Positions 24,020-36,117 of a DNA stretch of 64,000 nucleotides are shown here, piece by piece. The notes beneath the pieces were generated by a model, which ran no database searches, was not told where the DNA came from, and saw nothing but the letters and a program-made list of their open reading frames with translations. Source of the stretch: Protea cynaroides. Its lineage: Eukaryota; Streptophyta; Magnoliopsida; Proteales; Proteaceae. The stretch is from NCBI GenBank assembly GCA_028583415.1, contig CM053267.1:27638902-27702901 (forward strand), read 5' to 3'. Numbering within the stretch: the stretch's first letter is position 1; each line of letters opens with the position of its first letter. A program made the position numbers and the translations under genes.

Positions 24020-27000
24020 TTAAAAGAAATTTTGGCCTCGAAATTTGAACGTACCTTGATCGTTGAAAAGGTTAGGGTACTCTTTCCTCATCGTGCTCTC
24101 CTCTTCCTAAGTAATTTCTTCGACATTTTGGCTTCTCCAATGCACTTCCACATAATGGATATCCTTGGTTCGAAGTTGTTGTACCTTTCGGCTTGAGAGC
24201 ATCATATGCACCACTTCAAATGTTAAGTCTTCAGTCAAGTCTGGGGGGTCTACTGTCAAGATGTGCGATGGATCCCTGACATACTTCTTCAATAATGATA
24301 CATGGAACACATCATGTACGCTTAACATAAATGGTGGTAGAGCCAATTGATATGCTACGTTACCATGTCTGGTCAATATCTTGTATGGTCCCACATACCT
24401 GGGGCATAGCTTCCCCTTCTTACCAAACCTTTTCAGACCTCGCACCGGTGATATCTTCAGGAATACTTTGTCACCCACTGTAAACTCCAGATCTCGACGT
24501 CGATTATCCACAAAGTGCATCTGTCGAACTTGAGCTGTCTTTACTCTCTCCTTGATTTGATCAATCACTTGACAAGTTTCTTCAACAAACTCCGGTCCTA
24601 CAATTCTTCTTTCTCCCACTTCGTTCCATAACAGAGGTGTTCAACAGTTTTTCCCCTAGAGTGCTTCATACGGAGCCATCTGAATTGTAGCCTGGTAGCT
24701 GTTGTTGTAAGCAAACTCGATAAGCGATAGCTTCTCATCCCAAGCTCCCTTGAAATCTAATGCACAAGCTCGGAGCATATCTTCTAAAATTTGAATAGTC
24801 CTTTCGGACTGCCCGTCCGTTTGAGGATGGAAAGCTGTACTAAACTTCAACTTTGTTCCCATAGCTTTCTGTAATCCTTCCCAGAACTTTGATGTAAAAC
24901 GAGGGTCTCAGTCAGATACTACACTTTCTGGGACGCCATGGAGTCTGACTATATTATCTACATATAGCTTGGCCAACTTCTCCATGGTATACTGAGGTCT
25001 GACCACAATGAATCGAGCTGTCATGGTGAGTTGGTCGACTATAACCCAAACTGCGTCCACTGACCTTGGTGTCAAAGGTAGGCCAGTGACGAAATCCATA
25101 GTAATACAATCCCACTTCCATGCAGGCTCCGATAGTGGTTGTAGCAAACCTGTGGGTCTTTGCCTTTCTGCTTTAACTTGTTGACAATTCAGGCATTGGA
25201 ACACGAAATGAGCTATATCGGCTTTCATACCTCTCCACCAATACAGTCTTCTCAAATAATGGTACATTTTGGTACTTCCTGGATGTACCGAATATGGAGT
25301 GTAATGAGCTTCAGTCATAACTCGATCTCTGATATTGCAGTCTTCACTCTCAGGTATACATAACCGCCCATGATACCTGAGTACCTTGTCTGAATCCAAG
25401 GTAAAGTCAGGATTGCTATTATCCTTCTCTAGATCTTCTTGCACTGTCTTGAGATGCGGATCCTGTAGGATTGCTACTTTGACTTCACCAACTAGACCCG
25501 GTGAGATCTTCAAAGCTGCGAACATCATGGTGAACTTATGAATCAAGCCTTGCTCAACTGGATCTTCTGCAGTCCCTATTATATACTCTTCATCACCTTC
25601 TATTGAACTTGAGGCTGCGGCACATAATGTAGCATTTGTACTTGGTCCAGCCTCAGGTTTCGATACCACTTCCTGCTTAAGGCATCAGCCACCACATTTG
25701 CTTTACCCGGATGGTACTGGATGTCACAGTCGTAATATTTTAACAATTCTAGCCATCTCCTCTGTCTCATATTCAGATCCTTCTGAGTGAAAAGATAAGT
25801 AAAGCTCTTGTGATCTGACCTAATCTGAAACTTTTCACCGTACAAGTAGTGTCTCCAAGTCTTGATTGCATGTATAACCACTGCTAGCTCCAAATCATGC
25901 GTAGGATAGTTCTTCTCATGCTCTTTTAACTGTCTTGATGCATAAGCAATCACCTGTTCTCCTTGCATCAATACACACCCAATACCCAACCCTGAAGCAT
26001 CCGTATATAAGGTAAACGGTACGCTTGGTTCTGGGATGGTCAAGATAGGTGCAGAGACTAGTCTTAACTTCAAAGTCTGAAAGCACTTCTCACACTCATC
26101 TGTCCATATGAATTTCTCTCCCTTCTTGGTCAATCTGATGAGTGGAACAGCGATCCTGGAGTAATCTTCCACGAACCTTCTATAATAACCAGCCAACCCA
26201 AGGAAACTACGAATCTCTGCAACAGATTTTGGTGCTTCCCATCCTACTATAGCGGCTATCTTACTTGGATCAACCTTAATACCGTCTTCGAATACTACAT
26301 GGCCCAAGAAAGCCACTTCCTTCAGCCAAAACTCACACTTCTTGAACTTAGCATACAGCTTCTCCGTTCTCAGCCGTTGTAGGGATGCTCTTAAGTATGT
26401 TGCATGAGCCTCTCTGTCCTTTGAGTAGACCAATATGTCATCGATGAATACGATGACCGAAGTGTCCAACATGTCCTGAAACACTCGGTTCATTAGTTCC
26501 ATGAACGACGCGGGAGCATTGGTCAAGCCGAACGACATAACTAGAAACTCATAATGCCCATACCTTGTCCTGAAAGCAGTCTTCGGAATATCTCTGGCCT
26601 TGATCTTCAGTTGGTGATACCCCGATCGGAGATCAATCTTCGAGAAAACCTTTGCACCTGTAACTGATCGAACAGATCGTCGATCCTAGGCATAGGATAC
26701 CGATTCTTGATAGTCAACTTGTTCAGCTCACGGTAGTCAATGCATAGCCTTACACTTCCGTCCTTCTTCTTGACAAATAATACAGGTGCTCCCCAAGGTG
26801 ATATGCTAGGTCGTATGAAACCCTTACCTAACAATTCTTGTAATTGGGTCTTCAACTCTTTTAATTCGGTAGGGGCCATCCTGTATGGTGCTTTAGACAC
26901 CGGCGCCGAACCTAGCATAAGGTCTATCACAAATTTTGTAGCCCTATCTGATGGTAGACCTGGGAGATCCTCTGAAAATACATCTGGGAACTCTCGTACC

Positions 27001-27517
27001 ACATCTAGATCTTCCATCTTCGGCATCTCAGCAGTGATGTCGACTACAGATACTAGATACCCCACTCCCCCCTTCTCTAAGCATCTCTTGGCTTTTAGGG
27101 CGGAGAGGATCAGCTTCCGCTTCTTAGGTGACTTGGTCCCAGTAAAGCTATACTCCTTTCCCTTTTTGTCTGTAAGCACAAGCTTCCTTTCACCACATAA
27201 TAGGATAGCTGAATGATGGCCTAGCCAATCCATTCCCAAGATGACATCAAAGTCTGCCATCTCGAGTAATACCAAACTTGCTTTTAAGTCTTGGCCCTCA
27301 ATACATACTGTACACGGCCCATATTATTCAGTCAAAGCCACTTCGACTCCTAGCGGAGAGCGAACTATCAAGCTTGGGTTCAAGTGCTTGATCGGTAACT
27401 CCATTCGCTTCCCAAAAGAAATAGAAACAAAGGAGTGTGTGGCCCTAGAGTCAAAGAGTACTCTGGCAGGTATATCGGCTACATTTACAATTCTTGGAAT
27501 TTTCTCGTCCCTTAGTT
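24020..27517 (-). pseudogene. E2 pol: protease, RT, RNase H, integrase, chromodomain
   Basis: Protease ARVLFDS-RATHSF near 27440 (the usual G after DS is R). RT carries LCIDYRELNKL, then FIDDILVYSK; RNase H carries LYTDASGLGIG and DHKSFTYLF. The integrase has an H-H-C-C zinc domain (CLNC), a DDE core (MDFVTGLP, ESVVSD, SERTIQILEDM), a GPY-type module and a C-terminal chromodomain with RKVQQLRTKDI. Sequence agrees with the Tekay (Del) chromovirus clade. Frameshifts occur near 26660 and 25670; premature stops include TGA at 24908-24910 (SD-stop-DP, expected R), one near 24655, and TAG at about 24107 (expected W of the chromodomain). The final stop is at 24020. Confidence 0.93.
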
Positions 27518-27572
27518 CTACATGTTAATACACACAATGAAATAGTAATCCAAGTAAGGGATAGAGTCATAC
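27518..27572 (-). other. Intron-like segment at gag-pol junction of E2
   Basis: GTCACTG|GTATGAC...ACATGTAG|AACTAAGG on the minus strand, 55 bp. Removing it places pol in the gag frame. E1 has a comparable interruption at the same codon (43047-43117). At 55 bp it is short for a plant intron, so frameshifting is an alternative. Confidence 0.4.
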
Positions 27573-28855
27573 CAGTGACCACATCCGGTGATGCGGCTGC
27601 CTCTTCGGTAGTGACCGCAAATACTTTTCCTTGCTGGGGAGGTTGCTTTCTAGGTAGAGTGTAGGTCCTTGCAATATAACCCACTTGCTGACAGTTGAAA
27701 CATTTAATGTTTGGGTTGTGTCCAGCGTACTGGGGCACAGGTGGTGCCGTATTGTTCCTTACAAGCACTGTAGCGGTCTGAGCCTTGTATGGGCGGAAAG
27801 GTCTACTGTTACCACCACCCGAACTCTCAATAGCGGGTCTCTTCACTCCCCTGTTCTATGCAAAGAAGTTGTTCCTCTGACTGGATTCTATCACTGTCGC
27901 AACCTGAACAACCTCATTATAAATTTTTTTGTCCAGCCCCAATATGTGCTCTCTGATGCCTCCACGTAGTCCCATGGTGAACCTACGTGTCTTGGTTTCT
28001 TCCTCTTGCATACTTGTCGGTGCAAAGAAAAATAACTCCTCGTACCTCTGCTGGTAAGCATCCACAGTCAACTGAGACTGTTGTAGATTAAGGAACTCCC
28101 TCTCCATCTGATCCCTGAAACTCTTCGAAAAATATTTATCGAAGAAGGCAACCTTGAACACCTCCCAATCCACCTGTGTATGCTTTGTCTTCAGATATGC
28201 CCGTGTGGAATTCCACCAAGCATTCGCATCTTCCTTCAGCACATAAGTGGCAAATAAAACCTTCTCCTCCTCCGTACAAGTCATCAAGCAGAAATTCTTT
28301 TCCATTTTCTGCAACCCACTGTGCTGGCCACAATGGTTTCCCGGTCTTACCCGTGAATGAAGAAGGCTTCAAATTTAAAAATCTGTCCACCGCCTGACTC
28401 AGATCGTGTTGTTCCTGTGTATTCATCCCGTACCATGGTGGTGGATACGGGTAGGCATCCCGATAAGTAGAAGATGACGGAAACTGGTGTGGTGGTGGTA
28501 CATTCTGTGCTTGGCCCATTGGCCCTGGACTATCACGCATCGACAATGTAGTATTGTTTCTTCCCGACTCAGGCATACCTTCAGTGGGAGCCTGAACCGG
28601 TGGCCTAAACATCTTCAACATCTCGCTCAGGAATGCTTTCTGCTGAGCTTGCATTTGATAGACTAGATTTGTAACAATTTTTTCAGAGTTCCTGTGAGGA
28701 GGGCCAGGCAAATTTGTCGGTACCCTTGGAACCTGTTCTTCCTCAGCTACCGGGCTTGGCTCTCTAACATAGCCTGGTTCTACTTGTTCTTCTTCATCGT
28801 GGCGCACCCTAGCCTGGTGACGCTTTCGGCCCCTACGACCGTTTCCGCCTACCAT
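27573..28855 (-). pseudogene. E2 gag
   Basis: Starts M-V-G-G with a basic, proline-rich N terminus, then the retrotransposon gag domain (WW-N-S-TRAYLKT, SFRDQMEREFLNL, YQQRYEELFFF) and a CCHC-type knuckle near 27700 (CFNCQQVGYIART, where the expected H and last C are Y and T). There is a frameshift near 28300 and a TAG near 27856 (FFA-stop-NRG, expected Q). The frame stays open through DVVTG and then runs into an intron-like stretch at 27572-27518. Confidence 0.88.
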
Positions 28856-29017
28856 CTCAGACTATTCTGTTTGGATCTGAGAAGAAGACATAACACATGA
28901 GAACAATAATAGTAGTGTTAGTCTTGAACAATATAAGGCGAACAGTCGACAAAGTAGAAATTTAAATTTACAAAATTTTTAAAAATTTTCAGAAATTTTT
29001 CTGGCTGTTCTATAGCT

Positions 29018-29165
29018 GACCGGTCGCAACATACCGGTCGCCACTCTGTAGAAAATGGTGCGACCAGTATAGTCGACCGGTCAGAATTTCATTCTGACCG
29101 AGACATAGCGGTCGCAGCCTCTATGGGGTACCGGTCGACCGGTATATCGACCGGTATGCCCAGAA
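29018..29165. promoter_or_regulatory. GGTCGA cluster in presumed antisense promoter of E2
   Basis: Several ACCGGTCG(A/C) half-sites in both orientations and the perfect 16-bp palindrome TACCGGTCGACCGGTA (29129-29144). It lies between the gag start and the first exon of the antisense gene, so it is probably upstream of the antisense transcription start. Confidence 0.55.
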
Positions 29166-29319
29166 AGGCTTAAAATCATGAAAAAGTGAGATTTTTCTCA
29201 CTTTTTCCTTCTCTTTTCTCTCCGGTGGCGATTTCTCGCTGGCTCCTGAGTTGCTATAGTCCGGCCGGTGACCTTAGAAGCCGTTTTCTTCCGTTCAAAA
29301 CTTAGAACATCGTCTCCAG

Positions 29320-29754
29320 GTAGGTCTCTTCCCTCTATCAAGTTTTTACAATTTTTTCCATATTGTTTTTACCTAAATTTATCGATTTTTCTTTGGTTGG
29401 GCGATTCTAACCGTACGAACTCTTTTCCTTCAGTTTAGAAAGGGTTTAGGGACCCCTAAGAGCAAAAGCCCTCAACTAATTTGAGGTTCCACCAAACGGT
29501 TTCCATAAAAATTGAATTTTTTCAAATTTTAACCTAGGTTTTTCAAAATTTCGAAATTTCTTGATTTTTCTAAATTTCTTAAATTTCTTGTTGGAATTGT
29601 CTATGTTTGATTTGTTAGAGTGCGGGGGTTACGTAAGTCCTCCTCCCCAAGTTTTTGGGTGAGTTCGAGGCTTTTTCCCAATTTACTGTCGTTATGCTGT
29701 CGAAATTTTGACAATTTCTAACATTTTTCTTCTTGTTTTCTTTATGTTTTGCAG
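29320..29754 (+). other. 5'-UTR intron of the antisense gene in E2
   Basis: CGTCTCCAG|GTAGGT donor and TTTTGCAG|TTTAAATG acceptor, 435 bp. The corresponding gene in E1 has a 423-bp intron placed the same way, five bases before its ATG (40843-41265). Confidence 0.65.
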
Positions 29755-29759
29755 TTTAA

Positions 29760-31020
29760 ATGCCTCCACGACGTGGTCTTGGCAAGCGTTCCTATGGCTT
29801 GGGCATGCGCGCTCCTCATCCATGAGTTCCACTGCTCGATGAGCAGTGGTTCCATTTTGAGGCGGCACAAGCCCGCTTTCCTTGGTTCGGTAGCAAGAAT
29901 ATTGAATCTAGACGGTGGGTTAACTTGGAACAGTTGCACAGGTTTGATGTGCAAGCAGCTTTTGACAGGCTTGGGTGGGTGCCCGTCATTACTTACACTG
30001 AGACCACTCGCCCCAACCTGGTTAAGCATTTCTACGCCAACCTAGAGCTTCATGGGGATGTCAATGATCCCAATCAGGGTAGGGACTTGGCATCTCCAGC
30101 TTCGTCAAGGGCGTCCATATCTCCTTCGACACTCATCAGTTGGCTGACCTGCTAGGGGTACCCAATGATGGAGACCTGATATACTACCCTCCAAAGGTGA
30201 AGGGCTATCTGAGCGAGGATCTACGTCGACAGATAGCAGAGCAGATACTAAATCCTGGGGCTCCTATGAAGGCTGCTAGTCTGAAGCCCCTGGCCCGAGT
30301 TTATAGCCGCATCATCTAGCACAACATTGTGCCCCAGAGCGGCCACTATAGTGAGTTATCTCAGCTCACTCAGTACATCACCTACTGTGTCTGCACAGGG
30401 GAGCGGGTCTCTCTCCCTTACCTCATCATTCGGACTATGCATCAGGCGACTCTGGTCGATCAGGCTAGTAACTTCCCTATGGCCGTCTCATCACTACTCT
30501 TCTTCGGCGCCTACGAGTGAGCATGAGAGGCGAGGTGGCTGTTGAGGATACCATGACCTCCGACATCGACTGGGATGCCATTCTGAGGATGCAGATGGAT
30601 AATCTGCCTGTTAGTGATGACGAGTTGGAGGCTCGCCCTCGCCCACTTAGGAAGATAGCAGCCGCAGCAGCAGCAGCAGCAGCCAATGCGGTACACGCCG
30701 CAGAGGCTGAGAGTGATGATGACGATGATAGGGCCGAGGATGTACCAGTGCCAGCTCCACAGCCTATACCTGCAGCACCACCGTCTACATCTGCAGCTGG
30801 ACCATCTCATCCCCCTCCGGACCCGGTGTTGAGCATGTTTACAGAGATCAGGGACACCCAGAGGGTCATCCTAGAGTCTCAGCGAGAGATGGGTCAGGAG
30901 TTGGGACATCTGGCTCGTAGCCTACGGGTCACATAGGACCAGGTACACAGGCTTAGGGTCTCTTACGAACAAGATTATGACATAGCGGACCCTATTCCTT
31001 CTAGGCCCCCTACCCCATGA
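29760..31020 (+). pseudogene. Antisense accessory ORF of E2 (plant transposon protein domain-like)
   Basis: About 420 codons on the strand opposite to gag-pol, between the 5' LTR and gag. The N-terminal ~250 codons carry FDRLGWVPVITY, LVKHFYANLELHG, VKGVHISFD, QLADLLG, HNIVPQSGHYSELSQ and SLPYLIIRTMHQA. These fit the putative plant transposon protein domain seen in plant retroelement accessory ORFs; this family call is from memory of the domain. The C terminus is acidic and Ala/Pro-rich with a polyalanine run, then a coiled-coil-like segment (TEIRDTQRVILESQREMGQ). It is homologous to 39594-40837 in E1. Damage: TGA at 29823, a frameshift near 30084, TAG at 30317, a break near 30520 and TAG at 30934. 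The function is unknown; nuclear DNA binding would fit its upstream motif cluster. Confidence 0.7.
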
Positions 31021-31329
31021 TTTTTCCCTTTTATTTTCTCTCTTCTAACTGTTTATAACAGTGTAACTGTCTGGTTTGTGGACTGTACCCTGTAGCACTA
31101 TTTCATTTGATACTCACTTTTCTATTAAATGAAAGTTTTATGGTTCACCCTAACTAGTGCATGTGTAATATTAAATTCCATAATTAATATAGTATATTAT
31201 GCTCTTTCTTAGTCTGTCTCAGGTATCAAATAATACTTAGGGTGTGTTTGTATTAAGATTTTTAAATTTTTCCTAACTCAGTTCATCAACTTGGTTAAGT
31301 GCAATATGGTCTGTGGATAGAGCCCAAGA

Positions 31330-31341
31330 GCTCTGATATTA
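31330..31341 (-). other. Primer-binding site of E2 (tRNA-Met type, decayed)
   Basis: TAATATCAGAGC on the minus strand, three bases after the 5' LTR end. It differs at two positions from TGGTATCAGAGC, which is complementary to the 3' end of initiator tRNA-Met. Confidence 0.8.
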
Positions 31342-31344
31342 AGT

Positions 31345-33609
31345 TGACACACCCTAATTCTAAACCAACCAGAACGGTGTGAGTGAACCGTCATTGAACC
31401 AACGGTTCACACCAAGATCTCGAATAGACCATGTCCACTCATACAAACCATTTCACATAACCACAATCAGAATATAATAATACAGCGGAAGTCTTTAAAT
31501 AAAATGAACTGAGAATCTATTGATAACTTAAATAAAATATCCAATTATTCAAAATCCAAACATAAAACTAAATATCTTTACATCTCTTTAATATCAACCG
31601 AAAATAACTGAAACAAATAAATAAAAATCAAATCAAAGGTACACGCAGAAAGGGCACTCGCATAAAGCGTCATGCTCGTCCTCTCCTGCCTGTACACCCC
31701 GAGCAGCAACATCACCATACGCCGGAGCGTTCACATAGTCGTCCACCGTGTAACCTGCATCAACACCTAAAACAATGTGTACACAAAGGGTGAGCTCACA
31801 ACTTAGCTCAGTAAGACAATCAGACAGTTTCACAATATTATGCATGAGTAACAATCATTTATGCTATGGTCTGGTTTAAGTTTGCAATGTGCTATAGAAA
31901 GGTTTGGTGGCCCCCGCACCTCTATACACAAGTGTATGGCACAGCATGGATCACACCACCATCGGCCCACATGCACCCATCATGGAATAGAGATAGAGCT
32001 AAGATATCCCCGTACCTCCCCTGATGCTCTACCCATACCAGTACCTAAGCCCCTACTGGCCAGGGCTTGCAAACTGGGCTCGCAACTAACCAACCATATA
32101 TGTCATCAATGTATGCTCTATCCCAACACAGCCGTCTACGGCATAGAGATAGAGCTAAGGCATCCCCGTACCTCCCCTGATACCCTATCCGCAACTAACC
32201 CACTAGGATAGAACAGTACGCAGGTAGACCCTATCCCAACAAAACTCCCTACGGCATAGAGATAGAGCAAAAGCATCGTGGATAGGCCAGCGTTGACCTT
32301 GGAGACCACAGTGCCACATAACCATGGCCAGGCCAACATCAACATCGGAGACCACCGTACTACGACCTTCCCTTGATGCCCCACCCATACCAAGCATGTT
32401 AAGATAGAATACTACAAATTTTTCAGTGTGAGGAATGATCCCAGGCTCCATGCCCCACTCCACACACCAACTAAAATAATCACATGCCTAACAATCACAT
32501 CCTATCAAAGCATGAACAATAATAATAACTGAAAGTAAAGGATGGCATGTGAATATGCACAAACATCACATCATATATATTCAGGTCGTTAACAACGATT
32601 TACTATCCATTAATTATTAGGGTTTAGGTCAGATTCCCTTACCTGACGCTTGTTTGTTAGCTTGCTCCACGTTGCAAGACCCAAACGGAATGTCACAAAG
32701 TCCTACAACATTATTAGGGTTTCATTAGAATAGTTTCTTAGGTTTCACGTTGGTCGGAAAACCAAAAAAAAACCAAACCCAGTCTTTCAGAGCTGACCGA
32801 TCGCAGCATACCGGTCGCATCACTGTGGAAAAGCTGGAAACCGGTATGGTCGATCGGTATGTCTCTGGAAGACCATACATTAGGTTTTTCGACTGTCGTC
32901 GATCAATCTCTATGGATTTCTAGGGTTTCTCCTATGCATTCTAAGTTTGAGCTTTGAGTTAGAGTTATCTCCAACTCATTCATGTATAGTTTCGCTGAAT
33001 ATCATCCTAGAAATTGAATCTTGGGTTTGACGGCAAATTTAGGGTTTATTGGCCAATTAGGGTTTTAGATCAATACCCACTTTGTATGGTATTGATCTAC
33101 CCATACAACTATCCTAGTGTCATAGAGTAAGATGATGATTAAAACCCTTACCGTCGACTGGCGTAAGGTGAGCGTCGTCGAACGGCAATGGCGGCACCTC
33201 CTTCTTCTTCCTAGCTTCTTCCCCTTTCCAACCTCCTTCTCCTCTCTAGGGTTTGTGAGAGACAATGGAAAGGATTTGAGGAGGTTTAAAGGTGTTTATA
33301 TAGGCTAGGATTAGGGTTTAGTAACCCTATTAGGATTAGGAAAGTCCAGGATTCGGAATTGGGAAAGTGGGACCCGCAGAGATCCAATTCTGGATCTCCG
33401 TAGTCAGCTCCGCAGAGCTGACCGGTCGACCGGTACCAAGACCAGTACCATCGATCGGTCAACATAAAATCATGATTATTTGATCGTCTTTGATCCGATT
33501 TCATACCTTTTTGTCATCCGCTCGTCCCGTCTGGCTCGGTGATGATCGGAAGACCTGTTACGACATGAAATCAAGGTTTAGACCGGGTTTATGGAGTACG
33601 GGTCTTACA
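31345..33609 (-). repeat. 5' LTR of E2
   Basis: TGACACACCC...GGTCTTACA on plus. TATA TTTATATA at 33295-33302 (minus), donor-like CGACG|GTAAGG at 33151, and GGTCGA clusters at about 32790-32865 and 33410-33465. The second cluster includes ACCGGTCGACCGGT at 33421-33434. The palindrome TGTGTACACA (31776-31785) precedes the 33-codon frame. Confidence 0.95.
31633..31734 (-). CDS. Conserved 33-codon LTR frame, E2 copy
   Basis: Begins VNAPAYGDVAA (GTG in place of the usual ATG) and ends CECPFCVYL-stop. The frame continues upstream as DAGYTVDDY to an acceptor-like TTTTAG. If GTG is not used as a start, the peptide would need an upstream exon. It keeps the C-x-C-x2-C end despite strong nucleotide divergence from the E1 copy. 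Confidence 0.35.
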   Translation of the reverse strand: MNAPAYGDVAARGVQAGEDEHDALCECPFCVYL

Positions 33610-33815
33610 TGAATACTCACACTTGTGTTTGGAGCCTCAATTCCAATACGCAATATGATAATTCTATGAACATAATTCCCAATTAATGTCCTTAGCTTTG
33701 AACTACTTTTAGGTATAAACCTAAGTATAAATTCCCAAAAAATTTTATATCATGTTAATTAATCAATATTAAACCATTTAGAGTTCTATAGTTGAGGGAA
33801 TGCATTAAATCAAAA

Positions 33816-36117
33816 TGTCACACCCCAATTCTGAACTAACCAGAATGGTGTGATAAACCGTCTATGATCCAACGGTTCAACCAGGATTTCGTATAGCCTG
33901 TGTCTATTTGATTAAACCAGATACAACTACAACCATAATCAGAGTAAATTAACAATAGCGGAAGTCTTTAATATTAATGAACTGAGTATTTAACAGTGAT
34001 AACATAATTATGATCCAATTGTCTCCAAATAACTAAAGACATAAAATAAAATAAATCAATTACATGTTTTGATAAACCAACAACTAAATCTAATTGAAAA
34101 TACATGAGTTGCACTCGCATGATGAATCATGCGACTCCACCATAGCTTCCACATCGATCGCAGCAACATGCCCGTACATTGGTGTATTCATATAATCTTT
34201 CACAGTAGGACTTGCATCATCAACTAAAATATTCGACGTCGAAAGGGTGAGCACACATCATGGCTCAGTGAGCAAACAAGACAATGCAACAAACATATGC
34301 ATGCATTTAATTCATATCTTTGGTCTGGTTTATAAGTTTGCAATGTGCAATAGAAAGGATTGGTGGCCCTCGCACCTCTATACACGAGTGTGTGAAGCCG
34401 CCCAATGGCTCAAACACCATTGCCGTCCCACATGCACCCATCATAGAATAGAGATAGAGCTAAAGTGCCTGGATCAAACACCGCATAACACTTCCCCTGA
34501 TGCCCTACCCATACCAACACGTAAGCCCCTATTAGCGAGGGCTTGTAAACTGGGCTCGCAACTAACCAATCCTAATGTCAAAATGTGTATCCAAGGCCTC
34601 ACCCCAGCATCCCTCAATACGCCCATAGAGATAGAGCTAAGGCCCCCCAGCAGAGTCAGAGACTACACGGTCTGAGACCACCTCCCCTGATGCCCTACGA
34701 CATAATAGTTCTGCTAAGGTATGGCGATATGACGATGTTAGTAGGAAAGACTTGAGTAGAGACTTGAGTAGAGATAGAGCTAGAGTCTGGTGACCAGGAT
34801 GAACCACAGTGCCACGTCTTCCCCCTGATGCTCCACTCGCATCAAGCACACTAACCACACACATACATTCACATGCCTATTTCTAACTTCATCATCATCA
34901 TCATCATGTTACAAATAAACAGAATTAAATATGCATGAGCAGTAATAGCAAAAACATTGGATGACATGTGAAACGCACATTACAAGCATACAAGCATAGA
35001 ATTCATGGCAATGGACTCAATAAGTAAAACAGTTTATTATTAGCCAATTAATTTAGGTCTTGGTTCCCCACCTTTGGTCGATGGTTGTTCCTCATCCAAG
35101 CTTTGTAAATCACTTTTAAACCACTTGAAAACCTAAAAAATTTATAGATTTTAAATTAGAATTTATTTTCATTAATTCAGACTTCCAGAAGCTGAGTGGT
35201 TGTAGGTGCGACTGCACTTGTGGTCTCAGTTTTTGCGACCACATGGTGTGTGGTCTCAAGGTGTAGTCGCATATCATGCGACCACACCCTCCCTGAAACT
35301 TCCCCGAGGGCATGTGGTCACTATGTGTGGTCGCATATCATGCGACCACACATGCGACCACACATGTGATGGTCGACTTTTCACTCCCAACTTAATTTCT
35401 TCATGCTTTGATTCCTTGGTTTATCATCATGATCCTTCCTATGATTGTTCTATGGCTTAAAATTTATATTTTACACAATCCATCATCCTAATATATTCCC
35501 TCTATGGTTCTCTTGGAATTTGTCCATGGTTTGATGATTGGGGTCTTACTTTGAATCACTATCTCCTTCATGATCTATTCTAGGCATTCAACTGATGAGG
35601 GGGATGGTTTTATACCTTAAACTTGTTGAAGATTCAGAGTTCTCTCTGACGTTCCTTCTCTTAGTCCTCCTCTTTAATTCTTCTTCTCTTCCTCCTCTTC
35701 TCTTTCTCTCTCTTTCAGTTTGAGTTTTAAAAGGATGAAAGAGGCTAAAGATGTTCTATATATAGAGGAAAAACCTAACATATAGAGTCCTACTTAGATT
35801 AGGAAAGAACCCCCTTTGGATTAGGAAGGTTTCCTAATCACGGAGTCTGTCTGACTTCGTGTGGTCGCAGGTAGGGTCGACCACATAGTCAAAAACTTGC
35901 AACCACATGTCCCAGACTTCTGTGGTCTCATTATTCTGAGGTGTGGTCGACCACACCTGTTTAGGTATGCGAACACACACTCCTAAATAGGTGATTTTGG
36001 ATTCAATTTCATACCTAGCCTTGTGGTTTCTTCACGCACTTCGTCCGCTTGGCCCGACCATGATAGGAAGACCTGATACAAGGTGGTAAAACCGGTTAGT
36101 ATGATACGGGTCTTACA
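33816..36117 (-). mobile_element. Solo LTR of the Tekay-type family, third subfamily
   Basis: 2,302 bp, TGTCACACC...GGTCTTACA on plus. The flanks CAAAA (33811-33815) and TATAA (36118-36122) do not form a convincing duplication. It contains a TATA-like TATATATA (35757-35764, minus), a CT-rich (minus GA-rich) leader, GTGGTCG clusters at 35195-35375 and 35850-35985, and the 20-bp perfect palindrome AGGTGTGGTCGACCACACCT (35939-35958). TTCGACGTCGAA and the 33-codon frame lie near its 3' end. It adjoins the 3' end of the copia element at 36118. Confidence 0.88.
34090..34191 (-). CDS. Conserved 33-codon LTR frame, third-subfamily copy
   Basis: Begins MNTPMYGHVAAID and ends SHDSSCECNSCIFN-stop. Upstream, the frame is open as DDASPTVKDY back to a TTTTAG acceptor-like site. 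Same length and cysteine spacing as the other copies. Confidence 0.4.
   Translation of the reverse strand: MNTPMYGHVAAIDVEAMVESHDSSCECNSCIFN

Larger units (their letters stand above)
21689..33609 (-). mobile_element. Complete Tekay-like chromovirus E2 (Ty3/gypsy)
   Basis: 11,921 bp with perfect duplication TGAAT (21684-21688 and 33610-33614). LTRs of 2,265 bp each (21689-23953 and 31345-33609) differ at only a few percent of sites in the first ~350 bp by eye. Element order on the minus strand: 5' LTR, PBS (31341-31330), antisense accessory gene, gag, pol with protease-RT-RNase H-integrase-chromodomain, polypurine tract, 3' LTR. All reading frames are broken. Gag and pol resemble E1 (36892-48904) but the two belong to different subfamilies: their LTR regulatory motifs differ. 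Confidence 0.95.

Noticed and set aside
22548..32463. Minus frames at 22548-22808 and 32203-32463 as conserved LTR proteins
   Set aside because: Both come from the two LTRs of one element, so similarity is expected; the frame is not kept in other subfamilies.
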